Under the pieces are notes generated by a model. The model saw nothing but the letters and a program-made list of their open reading frames with translations, searched no databases and was not told where the DNA came from. Shown here one piece after another: positions 53,981 through 62,630 of a stretch of DNA of 64,000 nucleotides. Each line of letters opens with the position of its first letter. Within the stretch, counting starts at the first letter, position 1. The stretch comes from Leptospirillum ferrooxidans C2-3 (GTDB lineage: Bacteria > Nitrospirota > Leptospirillia > Leptospirillales > Leptospirillaceae). The position numbers were made by a program, and so were the translations under genes. The DNA lies in assembly GCF_000284315.1 (NCBI RefSeq), contig NC_017094.1:589486-653485 (forward strand). The letters run 5' to 3'.

Positions 53981-55426
53981 TTGCGTTCCATCATAGGACT
54001 TGAAACGGAGTATGGAACCCTGTTGAACAGAGATCCCGGTTCCGTTCGGGATCTTTTTCGCCAGGAAGAGATTTTTCAGAGATTGAGAGATCACATCTTT
54101 CATACCAGTCGTCTTGGGGCGATAGACCAGCATCAGAGAGCTTATGATGAGCCAGTTGGCAATGGTGGATTCCTGAGGAATGCAGGGAGGCTTTATGTTG
54201 ACATGGGCCATCTTGAATACGCCTCCCCTGAAGCTCTCGATCTTCTGGATCTGGTTCTGGTCGACAGGGCCGGAGATAAAATTCTACAGGATGCGATCAA
54301 CGAACTGGGCTTAACCTCTGAAATCTCCCTGATTAAAAACAATATAGATCATCAAACCCTTGCGACTTTTGGTTCTCATGAAAACTATCTTGTCTCACGG
54401 CAGTTTCCCTTCACGGAAAAAGGAATGGAACCGTTGGTGGCATTTCTTGTGACAAGACAGATTTTTACGGGAGCCGGACGGGTCGGCTCTGCCAATCTCA
54501 ATGAGAGTCTGATCACATTCCCCCCCACAGCAAAGCCAGTCACTTTTCAGCTCTCCCAACGGGCTGATTATGTGGTGAACAAGTTTTACCAATGGGTTCA
54601 GATGAATCGTTCCATTGTCAATACAAGAGATGAACCATTGGCGGATCCGGCTCTTTTTCGGCGCATGCATCTATTGATGGGTGATTCCAATATGTCCCAA
54701 TTTGCGACAGCGATGAAGTTTGGAACGACCCGACTTGCACTTTCCCTTATTGAAGACGGGCTGGCTCCGGCGATTGGGATTATCGATCCTGTCCGGGCCA
54801 ATCATTCCATTTCCCATGATATTTCAATGGGGTGGAGAGTAATGGACAATGATGGCCAGATGCTGACGGCGACAGATTTACAATGGATGTTTCTTGAAGC
54901 AGCAGACCGAAATTATCGGGGTAGGGACGAAGAAACAGACTGGGTAATTTCAGAATGGGCAGCTCTTCTCTCCGACCTCGGCCAAAAAGATCCGGAAAAG
55001 GTGGCGGATCGCATTGATTGGGCTGCCAAATATGTATTGCTGGACCAATTCAGGGAAGACGAAGGGCTCGACTGGAGCGATCCATGGCTGGAGAGTCTGG
55101 ACTTGGAGTATCACAATATTCACCCTGAAAAAGGCCTGTTCCGTATCCTTGAGCAAGAGGGAAGGCATCGTCGGCTGATTTCTGACAGACAGATCACGGA
55201 TGGAGTCGGGAAGCCCCCGGATCATACAAGGGCCTATGGTCGTTCAATAGCCGTTAACCATATTCTGGAAGAGAATGATTTATCCTACATTATCCAGTGG
55301 TTTGGAATTCAGGTGAACGAAGGGGAAGTGCTGTATATGCTAGATCCACTTAAAACATATCAATGCGAGGTGGATCAGTATTTTTCTGATCCACCGGATA
55401 AACTGGCGACTCCTCTGGACAGCTAG
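53981..55426 (+). CDS. pafA: PafA-type UBact/Pup ligase
   Basis: The TTG at 53981 is preferred over a TTG at 53975 because AAGGAGGGG lies six bases before it; the product is 481 residues. It shares the ligase fold with the Dop-like protein: G-L-E-T-E-Y-G-T near the start, G-H-L-E-Y-A-S-P-E, S-H-E-N-Y, and R-D-E-P. PafA joins the Glu-ended tag to substrate lysines using ATP. Last gene of the operon; its stop shares the tetramer CTAG with the convergent dihydroorotate dehydrogenase-family gene. Confidence 0.9.
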   Translation: MRSIIGLETEYGTLLNRDPGSVRDLFRQEEIFQRLRDHIFHTSRLGAIDQHQRAYDEPVGNGGFLRNAGRLYVDMGHLEYASPEALDLLDLVLVDRAGDKILQDAINELGLTSEISLIKNNIDHQTLATFGSHENYLVSRQFPFTEKGMEPLVAFLVTRQIFTGAGRVGSANLNESLITFPPTAKPVTFQLSQRADYVVNKFYQWVQMNRSIVNTRDEPLADPALFRRMHLLMGDSNMSQFATAMKFGTTRLALSLIEDGLAPAIGIIDPVRANHSISHDISMGWRVMDNDGQMLTATDLQWMFLEAADRNYRGRDEETDWVISEWAALLSDLGQKDPEKVADRIDWAAKYVLLDQFREDEGLDWSDPWLESLDLEYHNIHPEKGLFRILEQEGRHRRLISDRQITDGVGKPPDHTRAYGRSIAVNHILEENDLSYIIQWFGIQVNEGEVLYMLDPLKTYQCEVDQYFSDPPDKLATPLDS

Positions 55427-56520
55427 TCAATATCTCTTTGTTTTGTGACATAGGCGAGGTATGGATCCCACATTGCCCCGGTAGCGGACATGACAAAGTC
55501 GGCCCCTTCATTTCGGAATAACATATAATCATCGGGGGTGTTGTATCCGCCTACCCCGATGAGCGAGAGGTCCATTTTTTCTTCGTCAATCACTTTTCTC
55601 AGAATCCCTACGGTTTGAAGCGCAAGATTTCTGATCCCTGCTCCGCAAAGCCCAGACCGTTCTCTTCCTGCCCCAGGAAGAGCCGGTTGTCCGTTCGAGT
55701 TGATGATTGTTCCCAAGACGGTGTTAATAGCTCCGACTCCCTGTATGTACGGAGAGGCTTTTTCGAGGAGTCTTTTCGCGAGGTCGGGGTCTGAAATTTG
55801 GCCTATCTTCATAATCAGGGGAGTGTCTCCGATAGCGGCCCTGACCATGGACAAAACCTTCATGCTCGATTCAGGACTTTGGTAAAGCTGCCCCTCTTTT
55901 CCCTTGACGTTGGGACATGAAAAGTTGACCTCGATAGCCATTGCGCCTGCTTCCTTGGCGATTTTTGCCGTTCTGGCAAAGTCCTCCGGCATGGAGCAGT
56001 TTGGTTGTTCAATGCCGACAACCGATACGACCAGAACCTGATTCTTGGCGAGAGACTGGACCGCCTTTCCGATATCGGGAATCCAGACGGAAGGATCTTG
56101 GCTTGGCATTCCAAAAGAGTTTGTAATCGTTATGGAGTTCATGGACTGAGGATGGAAGTCCAGCGTTGCAATCAGTGGCGAATCCAGGTCTTCTGCCTTG
56201 AATGGACGGTTAAATGGGACATAAAGACAATTGGGATTCTGGTAGGAAGGATGGCTATGGCTTCTGACCGTTTTGTAGGTCAGGATGTCAAATCCCATTT
56301 TGGAATAGAACTCGATCCAGCTTGAATTCAGAAGCGGTCCTGCCGGAATTCCGATTCTGGACCGGCAAGGTATTCCAAGAAACGAAACCAGTTGATGTGT
56401 GTCCTGAAGGGGAGGTGGCGAGATCCCAAAAACCGGCCCATTCCTGTAGTTTTCATCGTAAGAGATTCGAATGTCATAAACTGGAGGTGCGATTGACAAT
56501 TCTGGCTCCTTTGGAATCAA
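55423..56520 (-). CDS. Dihydroorotate dehydrogenase-family protein
   Basis: The 365-residue flavoprotein has G-I-P-A-G-P-L near residue 57, N-S-F-G-M-P near 135, and catalytic Cys in V-N-F-S-C-P-N-V-K-G-K-E-G near 202, the class 1 pattern. I-G-V-G-G-Y and A-T-G-A follow at the end. It fits pyrimidine synthesis (dihydroorotate to orotate), but no other pyr gene is adjacent, so a related dihydropyrimidine substrate cannot be excluded. The predicted start overlaps thrB by 47 bases. Confidence 0.8.
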   Translation of the reverse strand: MIPKEPELSIAPPVYDIRISYDENYRNGPVFGISPPPLQDTHQLVSFLGIPCRSRIGIPAGPLLNSSWIEFYSKMGFDILTYKTVRSHSHPSYQNPNCLYVPFNRPFKAEDLDSPLIATLDFHPQSMNSITITNSFGMPSQDPSVWIPDIGKAVQSLAKNQVLVVSVVGIEQPNCSMPEDFARTAKIAKEAGAMAIEVNFSCPNVKGKEGQLYQSPESSMKVLSMVRAAIGDTPLIMKIGQISDPDLAKRLLEKASPYIQGVGAINTVLGTIINSNGQPALPGAGRERSGLCGAGIRNLALQTVGILRKVIDEEKMDLSLIGVGGYNTPDDYMLFRNEGADFVMSATGAMWDPYLAYVTKQRDID

Positions 56521-57433
56521 TGGTTGATGGGATCAGGACCGCTGAGTATTCCTGATTGTCCAAGAATGGTTGCAGGGTATCCTGGACTTTTTGGATTGTG
56601 GTCTGATTGGGTGAAAGTGCTACCATTGTTGATCCTGCACCTGATATGACGAGATTTGAAGCACCGGCTTCAACCGCAATATCTCGAATGGCTGAAAACA
56701 AGGGGATGAGAGGGCCTCTATAGGGAGAGACGAGTGGGTCGTTGACCATCTCACAAAACAGATTCTGGTTATGGGAAGAAACTGCAGTCAGAATGCCGGC
56801 CGTTCTCATAATGGCTTCAACTGAGTTTTTAAAAGGTACTTTTTCCGGAATGGCTTTTCTGGATTCTGAGGTTTTCAAAAGGGATCTCGGGACGATAAAC
56901 AGAAGGTGAACACCATCAAGCGATCCAAAACGGAAAGACTTCTTCAGATTGGTAATGGAGACAGTGACTCCGCCATATAGGCAAGCCGAGACATTATCCA
57001 GGAAATATCCGCCACTCACCCTGCTTTCAGCATTGGCAGCCGCTTCCAGAACTTCCTGCTCCGAGAAAGGATTCCCGGCCAGAATGTTTCCCAAAAAGGC
57101 TCCGCCGACAGCTGATGCCGCACTGGAGCCAAGTCCTGATCCAGGAACTCCTTTTTCGATTGATATCACCAGATCCTTTCCTGTTAGCCCAGCCATGTCC
57201 AGAATAGTCCTGGCCGCGATAGTTGCCGTGTTCTGGTTTGGATCCATTGGCAATTCGCTCCATGCTCCGGAAATGGAAAGGATCCTGTCGCCGGATCGTT
57301 TGTCTTCGAGATATCCTGTGATCTGGTCACCCATTCCTGTAACGGCCATCCCAAGGGTATCAAATCCTGGTCCGATATTGCCGACAGAGGCTGGTGCATA
57401 AACTGTGACAGGATTCATGTTGATGTTTCTCAA
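56474..57433 (-). CDS. thrB: Homoserine kinase ThrB
   Basis: The 319-residue GHMP kinase has V-Y-A-P-A-S-V-G-N-I-G-P-G-F-D near the start, the ATP loop G-V-P-G-S-G-L-G-S-S-A-A-S near 95, and late G-A-G-S-T-M-V. It phosphorylates homoserine on the way to threonine. A TTG at 57433 sits in a TTGA overlap with the ferredoxin stop and after GGGAGGGAG; an ATG at 57418 is the alternative start. Confidence 0.93.
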   Translation of the reverse strand: MRNINMNPVTVYAPASVGNIGPGFDTLGMAVTGMGDQITGYLEDKRSGDRILSISGAWSELPMDPNQNTATIAARTILDMAGLTGKDLVISIEKGVPGSGLGSSAASAVGGAFLGNILAGNPFSEQEVLEAAANAESRVSGGYFLDNVSACLYGGVTVSITNLKKSFRFGSLDGVHLLFIVPRSLLKTSESRKAIPEKVPFKNSVEAIMRTAGILTAVSSHNQNLFCEMVNDPLVSPYRGPLIPLFSAIRDIAVEAGASNLVISGAGSTMVALSPNQTTIQKVQDTLQPFLDNQEYSAVLIPSTIDSKGARIVNRTSSL

Positions 57434-57771
57434 AGAGATCTCCCTCCCAGTTCCGGAGGATTGTCGATTTGAAGATCCGAAACGATATGTCCCTTTTGAA
57501 GGTGTTCTGAAACGATCCGTTTGACATCTTCCGAGGTTTGTATCCTGTAATAGACTCCATCTGGATAGATCGCCAATACAGGGCCTTCCTCACAGGTATC
57601 AAGACAACCGCTTTTATTGATCCTGATGGGTCCAGGGACAGGACTCATCAGGACGGCTTCCTTCAGCTCGTCGAGCAGGGGAGCGATTCCCCTGGCTGCG
57701 CAGGATCCTCTTGGATGGTTTGCTGGCCGTTCATTCGTGCAGGCAAAAAGATGATAGCGAAATCTTCCCAT
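57430..57771 (-). CDS. Thioredoxin-like [2Fe-2S] ferredoxin
   Basis: The start at 57771 follows AAGGAG; a longer frame to 57822 has no site. The 113-residue protein has the four-Cys pattern of NuoE-like ferredoxins: F-A-C-T, G-S-C-A-A-R-G, then K-S-G-C-L-D-T-C-E-E-G-P. It carries one 2Fe-2S cluster in a thioredoxin fold. Partner enzyme is unknown. Confidence 0.88.
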   Translation of the reverse strand: MGRFRYHLFACTNERPANHPRGSCAARGIAPLLDELKEAVLMSPVPGPIRINKSGCLDTCEEGPVLAIYPDGVYYRIQTSEDVKRIVSEHLQKGHIVSDLQIDNPPELGGRSL

Positions 57772-57864
57772 TGCTCTTGACTCCTTATTATGGTTGTTGT
57801 TGGAACAAGGACGTTTGACCAATCCATGTGGGTTAAGGTCAAACAGTTGATTCCATGGTGAATA

Positions 57865-58584
57865 TCAGGACAGGTGGAAGATTTTAGGAAGAATCGTTCC
57901 GACAAAAAGACCTGCCAATGCGGCTGATCCACCCAGAATGACCATTTCTCCTGCTCCCTTGATGACCGGTTCATTCGAATAGTGGGATTTTATAACACCG
58001 AGGGTTGCCAATACCACTATTGAGAGAGCGAGGGAAAGATCAAACGCAAAAGACAGGGAATGAACGAATGCATAGGGAAAGAGTGGGGGAATCCCTCCAA
58101 TGAGAAAGGAGGCTCCCAGCCATGTGCCATCCTTTAATGGATGTGCCTTTTCCATATCACTCAATCCAAGCTCTTCCTTCATCATGAAGGAGTGCCAAAG
58201 ATGAGGATCCTTCGTGATCCTTTGCACAAACAGCGTTGCCTCTTCCTGAGAGAAGTGCATCTTTAACAGGATATCAAAGACCTCTTTCTTTTCCAGTTCA
58301 GGGGTATCCCTGATTTCATCCCATTCCCTGTTGGATTCTCTCAGGTAAAAATCGCGCTGGCTTCGAGAAGCCATATAGCCTCCCAGAAACATGGAAATGG
58401 CTCCTGCGACATTGGACATGACTCCTGAAAAAAAAATGGTATGCATTGGCAAGGCTGATCCGGTGAGGCCACCAATAAAACTGACAACCGTGACCACACC
58501 ATCGTTGATTCCAAGAACCGAATCCTTGATTCGTCTTCCTTCGGGAGAATGCCAAGCTTCAAGGGGGGATGAGGAATTTTTCAT
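57865..58584 (-). CDS. VIT1/CCC1-family metal transporter
   Basis: The 239-residue protein has about five membrane spans and the family opening S-V-L-G-I-N-D-G-V-V-T-V-V-S-F-I-G-G, a cytosolic Glu-rich metal-binding loop near residues 75-130, and G-G-x-P-P-L-F-P-Y. Relatives move Fe2+ or Mn2+ out of the cytosol, which is sensible in an iron-oxidising acidophile. Substrate is inferred from family. Divergent from the respiratory cluster. Confidence 0.85.
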   Translation of the reverse strand: MKNSSSPLEAWHSPEGRRIKDSVLGINDGVVTVVSFIGGLTGSALPMHTIFFSGVMSNVAGAISMFLGGYMASRSQRDFYLRESNREWDEIRDTPELEKKEVFDILLKMHFSQEEATLFVQRITKDPHLWHSFMMKEELGLSDMEKAHPLKDGTWLGASFLIGGIPPLFPYAFVHSLSFAFDLSLALSIVVLATLGVIKSHYSNEPVIKGAGEMVILGGSAALAGLFVGTILPKIFHLS

Positions 58585-58667
58585 AAATCAAGCATACCAA
58601 AAACGATGTATCCAAAACGAGTCGAGTCAAAAATTGGGAACATCCCGATTGAAAATCCCATATATTC

Positions 58668-58696
58668 TTGACAAGTATTTATGCGGGGGGTATTAT
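58668..58696 (+). promoter_or_regulatory. Near-consensus sigma-70 promoter for the respiratory cluster
   Basis: A perfect TTGACA (58668-58673), 17-base spacer and TATTAT (58691-58696) lie upstream of a ~140-base leader before the first gene. The leader contains two direct CCATGG copies near 58811-58825. No gene is seen in 58585-58843. Confidence 0.75.
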
Positions 58697-58843
58697 CCAC
58701 CCGATCTCCTCCTGATCTACCTTTTTTGAAGGGTTTTTTGTGTTCAGAGCGGGAAGGTCGTCAGCTATTATTTTTCGGAGTTTATCCGATAGTAGGATCG
58801 TTTACCGGTCCATGGTTTCCATGGAAAATCGGAGGGTATTAAA

Positions 58844-59077
58844 ATGGGAAACAGCATGAAGGGTTTTGTAGCTTATGCATTGGTTGGCGCATTTGTTGCC
58901 GTAGGCAGCGGATGTGTCGTTGGTTTCTGTTTGCAGGAATGGTTGGGTGCACACCGATTTCCGACCTGGCGTGGAGATTATGAGTGGGTCTACGATGTTA
59001 TGGTCATCTCCGCAATAACCGGAATGGCCGTTTCCCTGTGGGCTCGGTCACTTCATCGCAAAGAAGAGAATTGGTGA
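58844..59077 (+). CDS. Small membrane protein, first gene of respiratory cluster
   Basis: The 77-residue protein has two membrane spans (about 8-30 and 48-66), a GCVVG segment at the end of the first span, and a positively charged tail. A CGGAGG site precedes the ATG by about nine bases. Function is unknown; position suggests an oxidase-associated subunit or assembly factor. Confidence 0.7.
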   Translation: MGNSMKGFVAYALVGAFVAVGSGCVVGFCLQEWLGAHRFPTWRGDYEWVYDVMVISAITGMAVSLWARSLHRKEENW

Positions 59078-59185
59078 TTGCAAGCTGAAAAGCCTAAAGA
59101 TACTTTAGGTCTTTTCAGATCATCTCTTTGTGGTGTTATCGGTGTAAACTTTATGGTTTCTTGAATTTTTAATAAGGAGAAAACG

Positions 59186-59386
59186 ATGGATCTTCTCTCT
59201 ACGCTGGCACAATTGTCTGATTCGTCAAATTGTTGTGGTGCCACCCCAGGTGGAAATACCAGTGTGTCGGCTTTTGCGGCATTGATGGGAACTGCCACTG
59301 CCCTTACCAGTTTGCTTCTTATGATCCAGTGCATGACCGGAATCGGCGCCAAGCCAAAATTTGATCCTACAAAAGGGAAAAAGTAG
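59186..59386 (+). CDS. Small membrane protein with adjacent Cys pair
   Basis: The 66-residue protein has one hydrophobic segment (about 30-50), an N-terminal S-N-C-C-G motif and a Lys-rich tail. An AAGGAG site precedes the ATG. Two adjacent Cys could bind metal or form a disulfide. Function unknown. Confidence 0.65.
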   Translation: MDLLSTLAQLSDSSNCCGATPGGNTSVSAFAALMGTATALTSLLLMIQCMTGIGAKPKFDPTKGKK

Positions 59387-59487
59387 TTTCCTTTTAGATG
59401 TTTCGGGATTTTTCCCGGACTCTTGAACCAGTTCTTGGACAAGTCAGGTTGGGTGTCTGGACCTCAACCTAAAGTGAGGAGTGGTGA

Positions 59488-60018
59488 ATGGCTTATCGTG
59501 AGTATAAATTTGGTACCATGATGATCGGCACGCTTTTTGTAATCGTGCTCTCGATTGTTGTTTTGTTCCCATCCCTCCAGATGGCAAAGATTCCTCCGAC
59601 GGCCACAGCTGTCCAGAAGTCCAAGGATTATGGCTCTGAGAGCGGATGGACGCTTGAAGATCCCATGATGACCGGCGACAATCGGCCAACAATGATCGGA
59701 AAAGGAAAAGTGGTTTTTATCCGCGAAGGATGCTGGTGGTGCCATACACTCCTTCCGGAGCAGACTCAGGACTGGCAGTATTTTGGAGCGCCTCCGACAG
59801 CCGCCGACTTTGTGGGAGAAAGCCCTACAGTGTTCGGATCTGATCGAAAGGCCCCTGATCTTCTGCATGTCGGAAGCCGGTTGCCTATCAAGGGATGGCA
59901 CTTGGTTCACCATGCCAATCCAAGGGCTGTTCAGCCAAAGTCGATGATGCCTGCATTTAACTATCTCCGCAAAAAGGATCTTGACGCTCTGGCCGATTAC
60001 ATGGCAAGCTTGAAATAG
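59488..60018 (+). CDS. CcoO-like mono-heme cytochrome c oxidase subunit
   Basis: The 176-residue protein has one N-terminal membrane span (about 9-29), then a c-type heme domain with C-W-W-C-H at 82-86 and the distal Met in K-S-M-M-P near 153-157. The layout matches CcoO (FixO) of cbb3 oxidases, with the heme motif followed by T-L-L-P-E-Q as in that family. It is shorter than typical CcoO (about 200). It would pass electrons to the oxidase core. Confidence 0.85.
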   Translation: MAYREYKFGTMMIGTLFVIVLSIVVLFPSLQMAKIPPTATAVQKSKDYGSESGWTLEDPMMTGDNRPTMIGKGKVVFIREGCWWCHTLLPEQTQDWQYFGAPPTAADFVGESPTVFGSDRKAPDLLHVGSRLPIKGWHLVHHANPRAVQPKSMMPAFNYLRKKDLDALADYMASLK

Positions 60019-60074
60019 ACGTCTTCAATTGACGGAGATGTTTCACCGCAATTATACTTGTAAGGAGTTATGAG

Positions 60075-60407
60075 ATGGCTGATATCGATGAAATGTTGAA
60101 TGAAAGGTATGACGGTATTCTTGAAGGGACGAACAATATCCCTGCAGCGTTGATCCTTATTCTTACAATGACTGTTGTGACGGCTGAATTGCTGACATTC
60201 CCTCTTTTCGGAGCTCGTCCGCAATACCCTGGCCATCCTCATCATTGGCTTATTATGGGAGCACCTGTTCTCAAGGCTCACCTATCCAAGACTTTGGCTC
60301 GTCCATGGTGGGATCAGGGTTATATCATCAACTCGACCTATGTTTGCTTCTTTTATGTCTGGATGGGGCTTTTGTTGAAAAAAACAGAGGTTTCCAAAGA
60401 TTTCTAA
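60075..60407 (+). CDS. Small membrane protein of the oxidase cluster
   Basis: The 110-residue protein has two probable membrane spans (about 23-45 and 86-104) joined by a His/Pro-rich loop (P-G-H-P-H-H-W). An AAGGAG site precedes the ATG. No family is recognised. Histidines in the loop could bind a metal or heme. Confidence 0.65.
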   Translation: MADIDEMLNERYDGILEGTNNIPAALILILTMTVVTAELLTFPLFGARPQYPGHPHHWLIMGAPVLKAHLSKTLARPWWDQGYIINSTYVCFFYVWMGLLLKKTEVSKDF

Positions 60408-60463
60408 TTTTAAGTATCTGATTGTAAGCGTTTTTTTGGAGAGAACTCTCCTGGGAGGGTCAT

Positions 60464-60568
60464 ATGTGGAATTTAAATAGTCCTTATGTATTTTGGGTCA
60501 TCACAATGATGATGTTGGCTTGTTCTCTTATTTACTCTTTCTTTATTGATGAGAGACGGCCTGAGTAA
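60464..60568 (+). CDS. 34-residue single-span membrane peptide, CcoQ/CcoS-like position
   Basis: A GGGAGGG site lies before this short ORF. The peptide is one membrane helix (V-F-W-V-I-T-M-M-M-L-A-C-S-L-I-Y) with a charged end (D-E-R-R-P-E). Tiny single-span subunits of this kind are common in cbb3 oxidases. It is the last gene before a double terminator. Confidence 0.6.
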   Translation: MWNLNSPYVFWVITMMMLACSLIYSFFIDERRPE

Positions 60569-60583
60569 TCTACATTTTTGAAG

Positions 60584-60620
60584 AAGGCCGGATTGTATAA
60601 AATCCGGCCTTTCTTTTTTT
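60584..60620 (+). terminator. Rho-independent terminator 1
   Basis: A perfect 11-pair hairpin (AAGGCCGGATT / AATCCGGCCTT, six-base loop) is followed by a run rich in T. It ends the transcript of the CcoO-like unit. Confidence 0.9.
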
Positions 60621-60633
60621 GCATATTGGACCA

Positions 60634-60661
60634 GGGCGGTTCGCTTGCGACCGCCCTTTTT
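60634..60661 (+). terminator. Rho-independent terminator 2 (tandem)
   Basis: A second long GC-rich hairpin (AGGGCGGT-TCGC with GCGA-CCGCCCT, one bulge) is followed by five T. Two terminators in a row suggest strong separation from the next gene. Confidence 0.88.
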
Positions 60662-60712
60662 GTTGACCCGGGAAGATGATGGGCCGTAAAATAACAGGTA
60701 AGAGGGTCCTGT

Positions 60713-60919
60713 ATGAATATCAAACTATCTGTTTCAATTGTGATTTTTACCTTCCTGATCGCTGCTGTTTTTGTCTTTCTGATTATGTCCCGTTATATCA
60801 TTGGTCCTTTTGGAAAGCTGAAAAAAGGAGAGCAGGTTGTCGTCATTCTTAGCATTATCGGTGTGACGGTTGTGCTTTTGTTTGCAGTGGTCCAGCTCGT
60901 CTTGAAAATTCTGGTTTGA
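60713..60919 (+). CDS. Two-span small membrane protein
   Basis: The 68-residue protein has two membrane spans (about 6-28 and 42-66) with a Lys-rich loop between. It opens the second transcription unit, after the terminators. No family is recognised. It probably belongs to the same oxidase. Confidence 0.65.
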   Translation: MNIKLSVSIVIFTFLIAAVFVFLIMSRYIIGPFGKLKKGEQVVVILSIIGVTVVLLFAVVQLVLKILV

Positions 60920-60933
60920 TGGGGTCGTAACCA

Positions 60934-61365
60934 ATGAAAACCGGGGAAAAGGTTGTCTTTATGCTCACAGCTCTCATGATCGGGGTTGTGATGATTTTGT
61001 ACGTCTTGGGACAGATGCATATTATTAATTTTTGGACGACTAATGATGTTTATGTCTTTAATAAAAAGACAGAGGCAGGATTTCATGTGTTTAAAAGGGA
61101 TGGATGTAAAAACTGCCATGTCCTTTATGGAGACGGGGATTTTGCAGGTCCCGATCTGGACGGGGAAGGAACAAAAAGGACCAGACAATGGCTGGAATCC
61201 TACATGAAGGATCCCCATAAGGTTTTTTTCAACACAAGGCATGATGGAAAGTTTGCCACGGATTTTTCGGATATTCCTCCGGCAGACAAGGCGATGCTTC
61301 TGGATTTGCTAACATCAACCCAGGCTCTTCCGGGTTCGCCGAATTATCCTAAACCGCCAAAATAA
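60934..61365 (+). CDS. Membrane-anchored mono-heme cytochrome c
   Basis: The 143-residue protein has an N-terminal span (about 7-27) and a c-type heme motif C-K-N-C-H at 58-62, followed by G-P-D-L-D and a later region (F-S-D-I-P-P) without an obvious Met ligand. The fold resembles CcoP/CcoO-type single-heme domains. It would carry electrons to the neighbouring CcoN-like proteins. Confidence 0.85.
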   Translation: MKTGEKVVFMLTALMIGVVMILYVLGQMHIINFWTTNDVYVFNKKTEAGFHVFKRDGCKNCHVLYGDGDFAGPDLDGEGTKRTRQWLESYMKDPHKVFFNTRHDGKFATDFSDIPPADKAMLLDLLTSTQALPGSPNYPKPPK

Positions 61366-61382
61366 GTCAGAAGGGGTATAAG

Positions 61383-61589
61383 ATGAAATTACCTGAGGGA
61401 ATTGTTGCCTATTTGTGGACGGCAACGGGATTGGTCTCGCTCGTACTGGTTGTTATCGGTATTTATTGGGCTTATAAGAACAACCAGTTCGATGAAAATA
61501 TCAAATACCTTGTTTTTATGGAGGATGATGATGATCGCAAAAACCATATTGAGGCTATGAAGGAAAAGGAACTAGAAGACCGAAAGTAG
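61383..61589 (+). CDS. CcoQ/FixQ-like small membrane protein
   Basis: The 68-residue protein has one span (about 9-30) with W-A-Y-K-N at its end, then an acidic stretch (E-D-D-D-D) and a charged helix. It follows the cytochrome gene closely. Size and shape suit a CcoQ-type accessory subunit, but similarity is weak. Confidence 0.6.
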   Translation: MKLPEGIVAYLWTATGLVSLVLVVIGIYWAYKNNQFDENIKYLVFMEDDDDRKNHIEAMKEKELEDRK

Positions 61590-61610
61590 GTCTGAGGGAG
61601 GTCTGTCCAG

Positions 61611-62081
61611 ATGAATCTTGAGAAAAATTATATTTTCCGAGTCGTACTGGCATTGGTGTTGGGTATACTCGGTTATTGGATCATAGATTCAGTGTTTCAC
61701 CTGACAGATGGTGCATTCCATCATCTGTTTGGAGGTGGAATTCTCTGGACATACCTTCTTGTTCCGGCTCTGGTCGCGTTTTATGTGGGCTATATCGTTG
61801 GGAAGTGGGGAAAGTACTGGGGAGCTGTTCCGCCGATGCTCTATATCCTTTGGGCTTACATGAACGCCTCAAGATCAGGAACCTTTCATACGGTTGGTCT
61901 TCCGACAGCTCCTTTCATGATGATTTTTTTCATCACTGTACCAGAGGTTTCATTTGTAGGTGGATGGGCCGGTGAGTTTTTTCGAAAAAAACAGGACAAG
62001 GCAAGAAAGATGCGCTTGAAACAAAGAATAAACACCCAGACATTAGAAAACGGTTCAAACGAAGGGAGTACTCAGCTATGA
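61611..62081 (+). CDS. Multi-span membrane protein of the respiratory cluster
   Basis: The 156-residue protein has about four membrane spans and a Lys/Arg-rich C-terminal tail. No heme or metal motif is obvious. The stop overlaps the next gene (ATGA), so the two are coupled. Function unknown. Confidence 0.65.
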   Translation: MNLEKNYIFRVVLALVLGILGYWIIDSVFHLTDGAFHHLFGGGILWTYLLVPALVAFYVGYIVGKWGKYWGAVPPMLYILWAYMNASRSGTFHTVGLPTAPFMMIFFITVPEVSFVGGWAGEFFRKKQDKARKMRLKQRINTQTLENGSNEGSTQL

Positions 62082-62626
62082 AAATAGAAGAAAGCGATCG
62101 GTTGGGACTGAAGTTTATCCTTTTTGGTGTTTTCTGTCTTTTCATAGGGACTCTCCAGGGATTTCTGCAATCCACCCCGAGGTTGAGACATTGGGTTCAT
62201 ACCACAGGGCAGGCCGGACACCTTGTTGATCCATTGGCACATGCTCACATCAATCTGATTGGCGGGGTCGTATCGGTCATGATGGCGGTTGTCTACTATC
62301 TCATCCCCCGCATGATGAAGCGGAATATCAAGAGTGCTTTTCTCGGGCAGGCCAATTTTTACTTTATGGTTTCAGGAGTTCTTTTGTTTTATGTCACTCT
62401 GTTGGTCTTTGGAATCCTGGAGGGCAACCGGATGATAGACGAAGGGATTGTTTACCCTTTGGCGAGAGCCCATTATGAGCCGATCCACCGGATTGGATTT
62501 GTTTTTTCGGCTCTTCTCATGGGGTTGGCGCACTGGACCTTTGTGGCCAATATTTTCTGGACCTATTTTGCAAAAGAATCTGCATCCGTGATACCGGATG
62601 CTGTTCCTGTAAAAGAGAGGGCATGA
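62078..62626 (+). CDS. CcoN/NorB-like short oxidase protein (a)
   Basis: The 182-residue protein has four or five spans and H-A-H-I-N-L-I-G-G near residue 51-59, a signature of the first helices of cbb3/NOR-type heme-copper oxidase subunit I. Full CcoN has about 450 residues and 12 or more spans with copper ligands, which are absent here. A short protein of this type could bind one heme. A related fragment starts at 63766. Confidence 0.75.
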   Translation: MKIEESDRLGLKFILFGVFCLFIGTLQGFLQSTPRLRHWVHTTGQAGHLVDPLAHAHINLIGGVVSVMMAVVYYLIPRMMKRNIKSAFLGQANFYFMVSGVLLFYVTLLVFGILEGNRMIDEGIVYPLARAHYEPIHRIGFVFSALLMGLAHWTFVANIFWTYFAKESASVIPDAVPVKERA

Positions 62627-62630
62627 AAAG

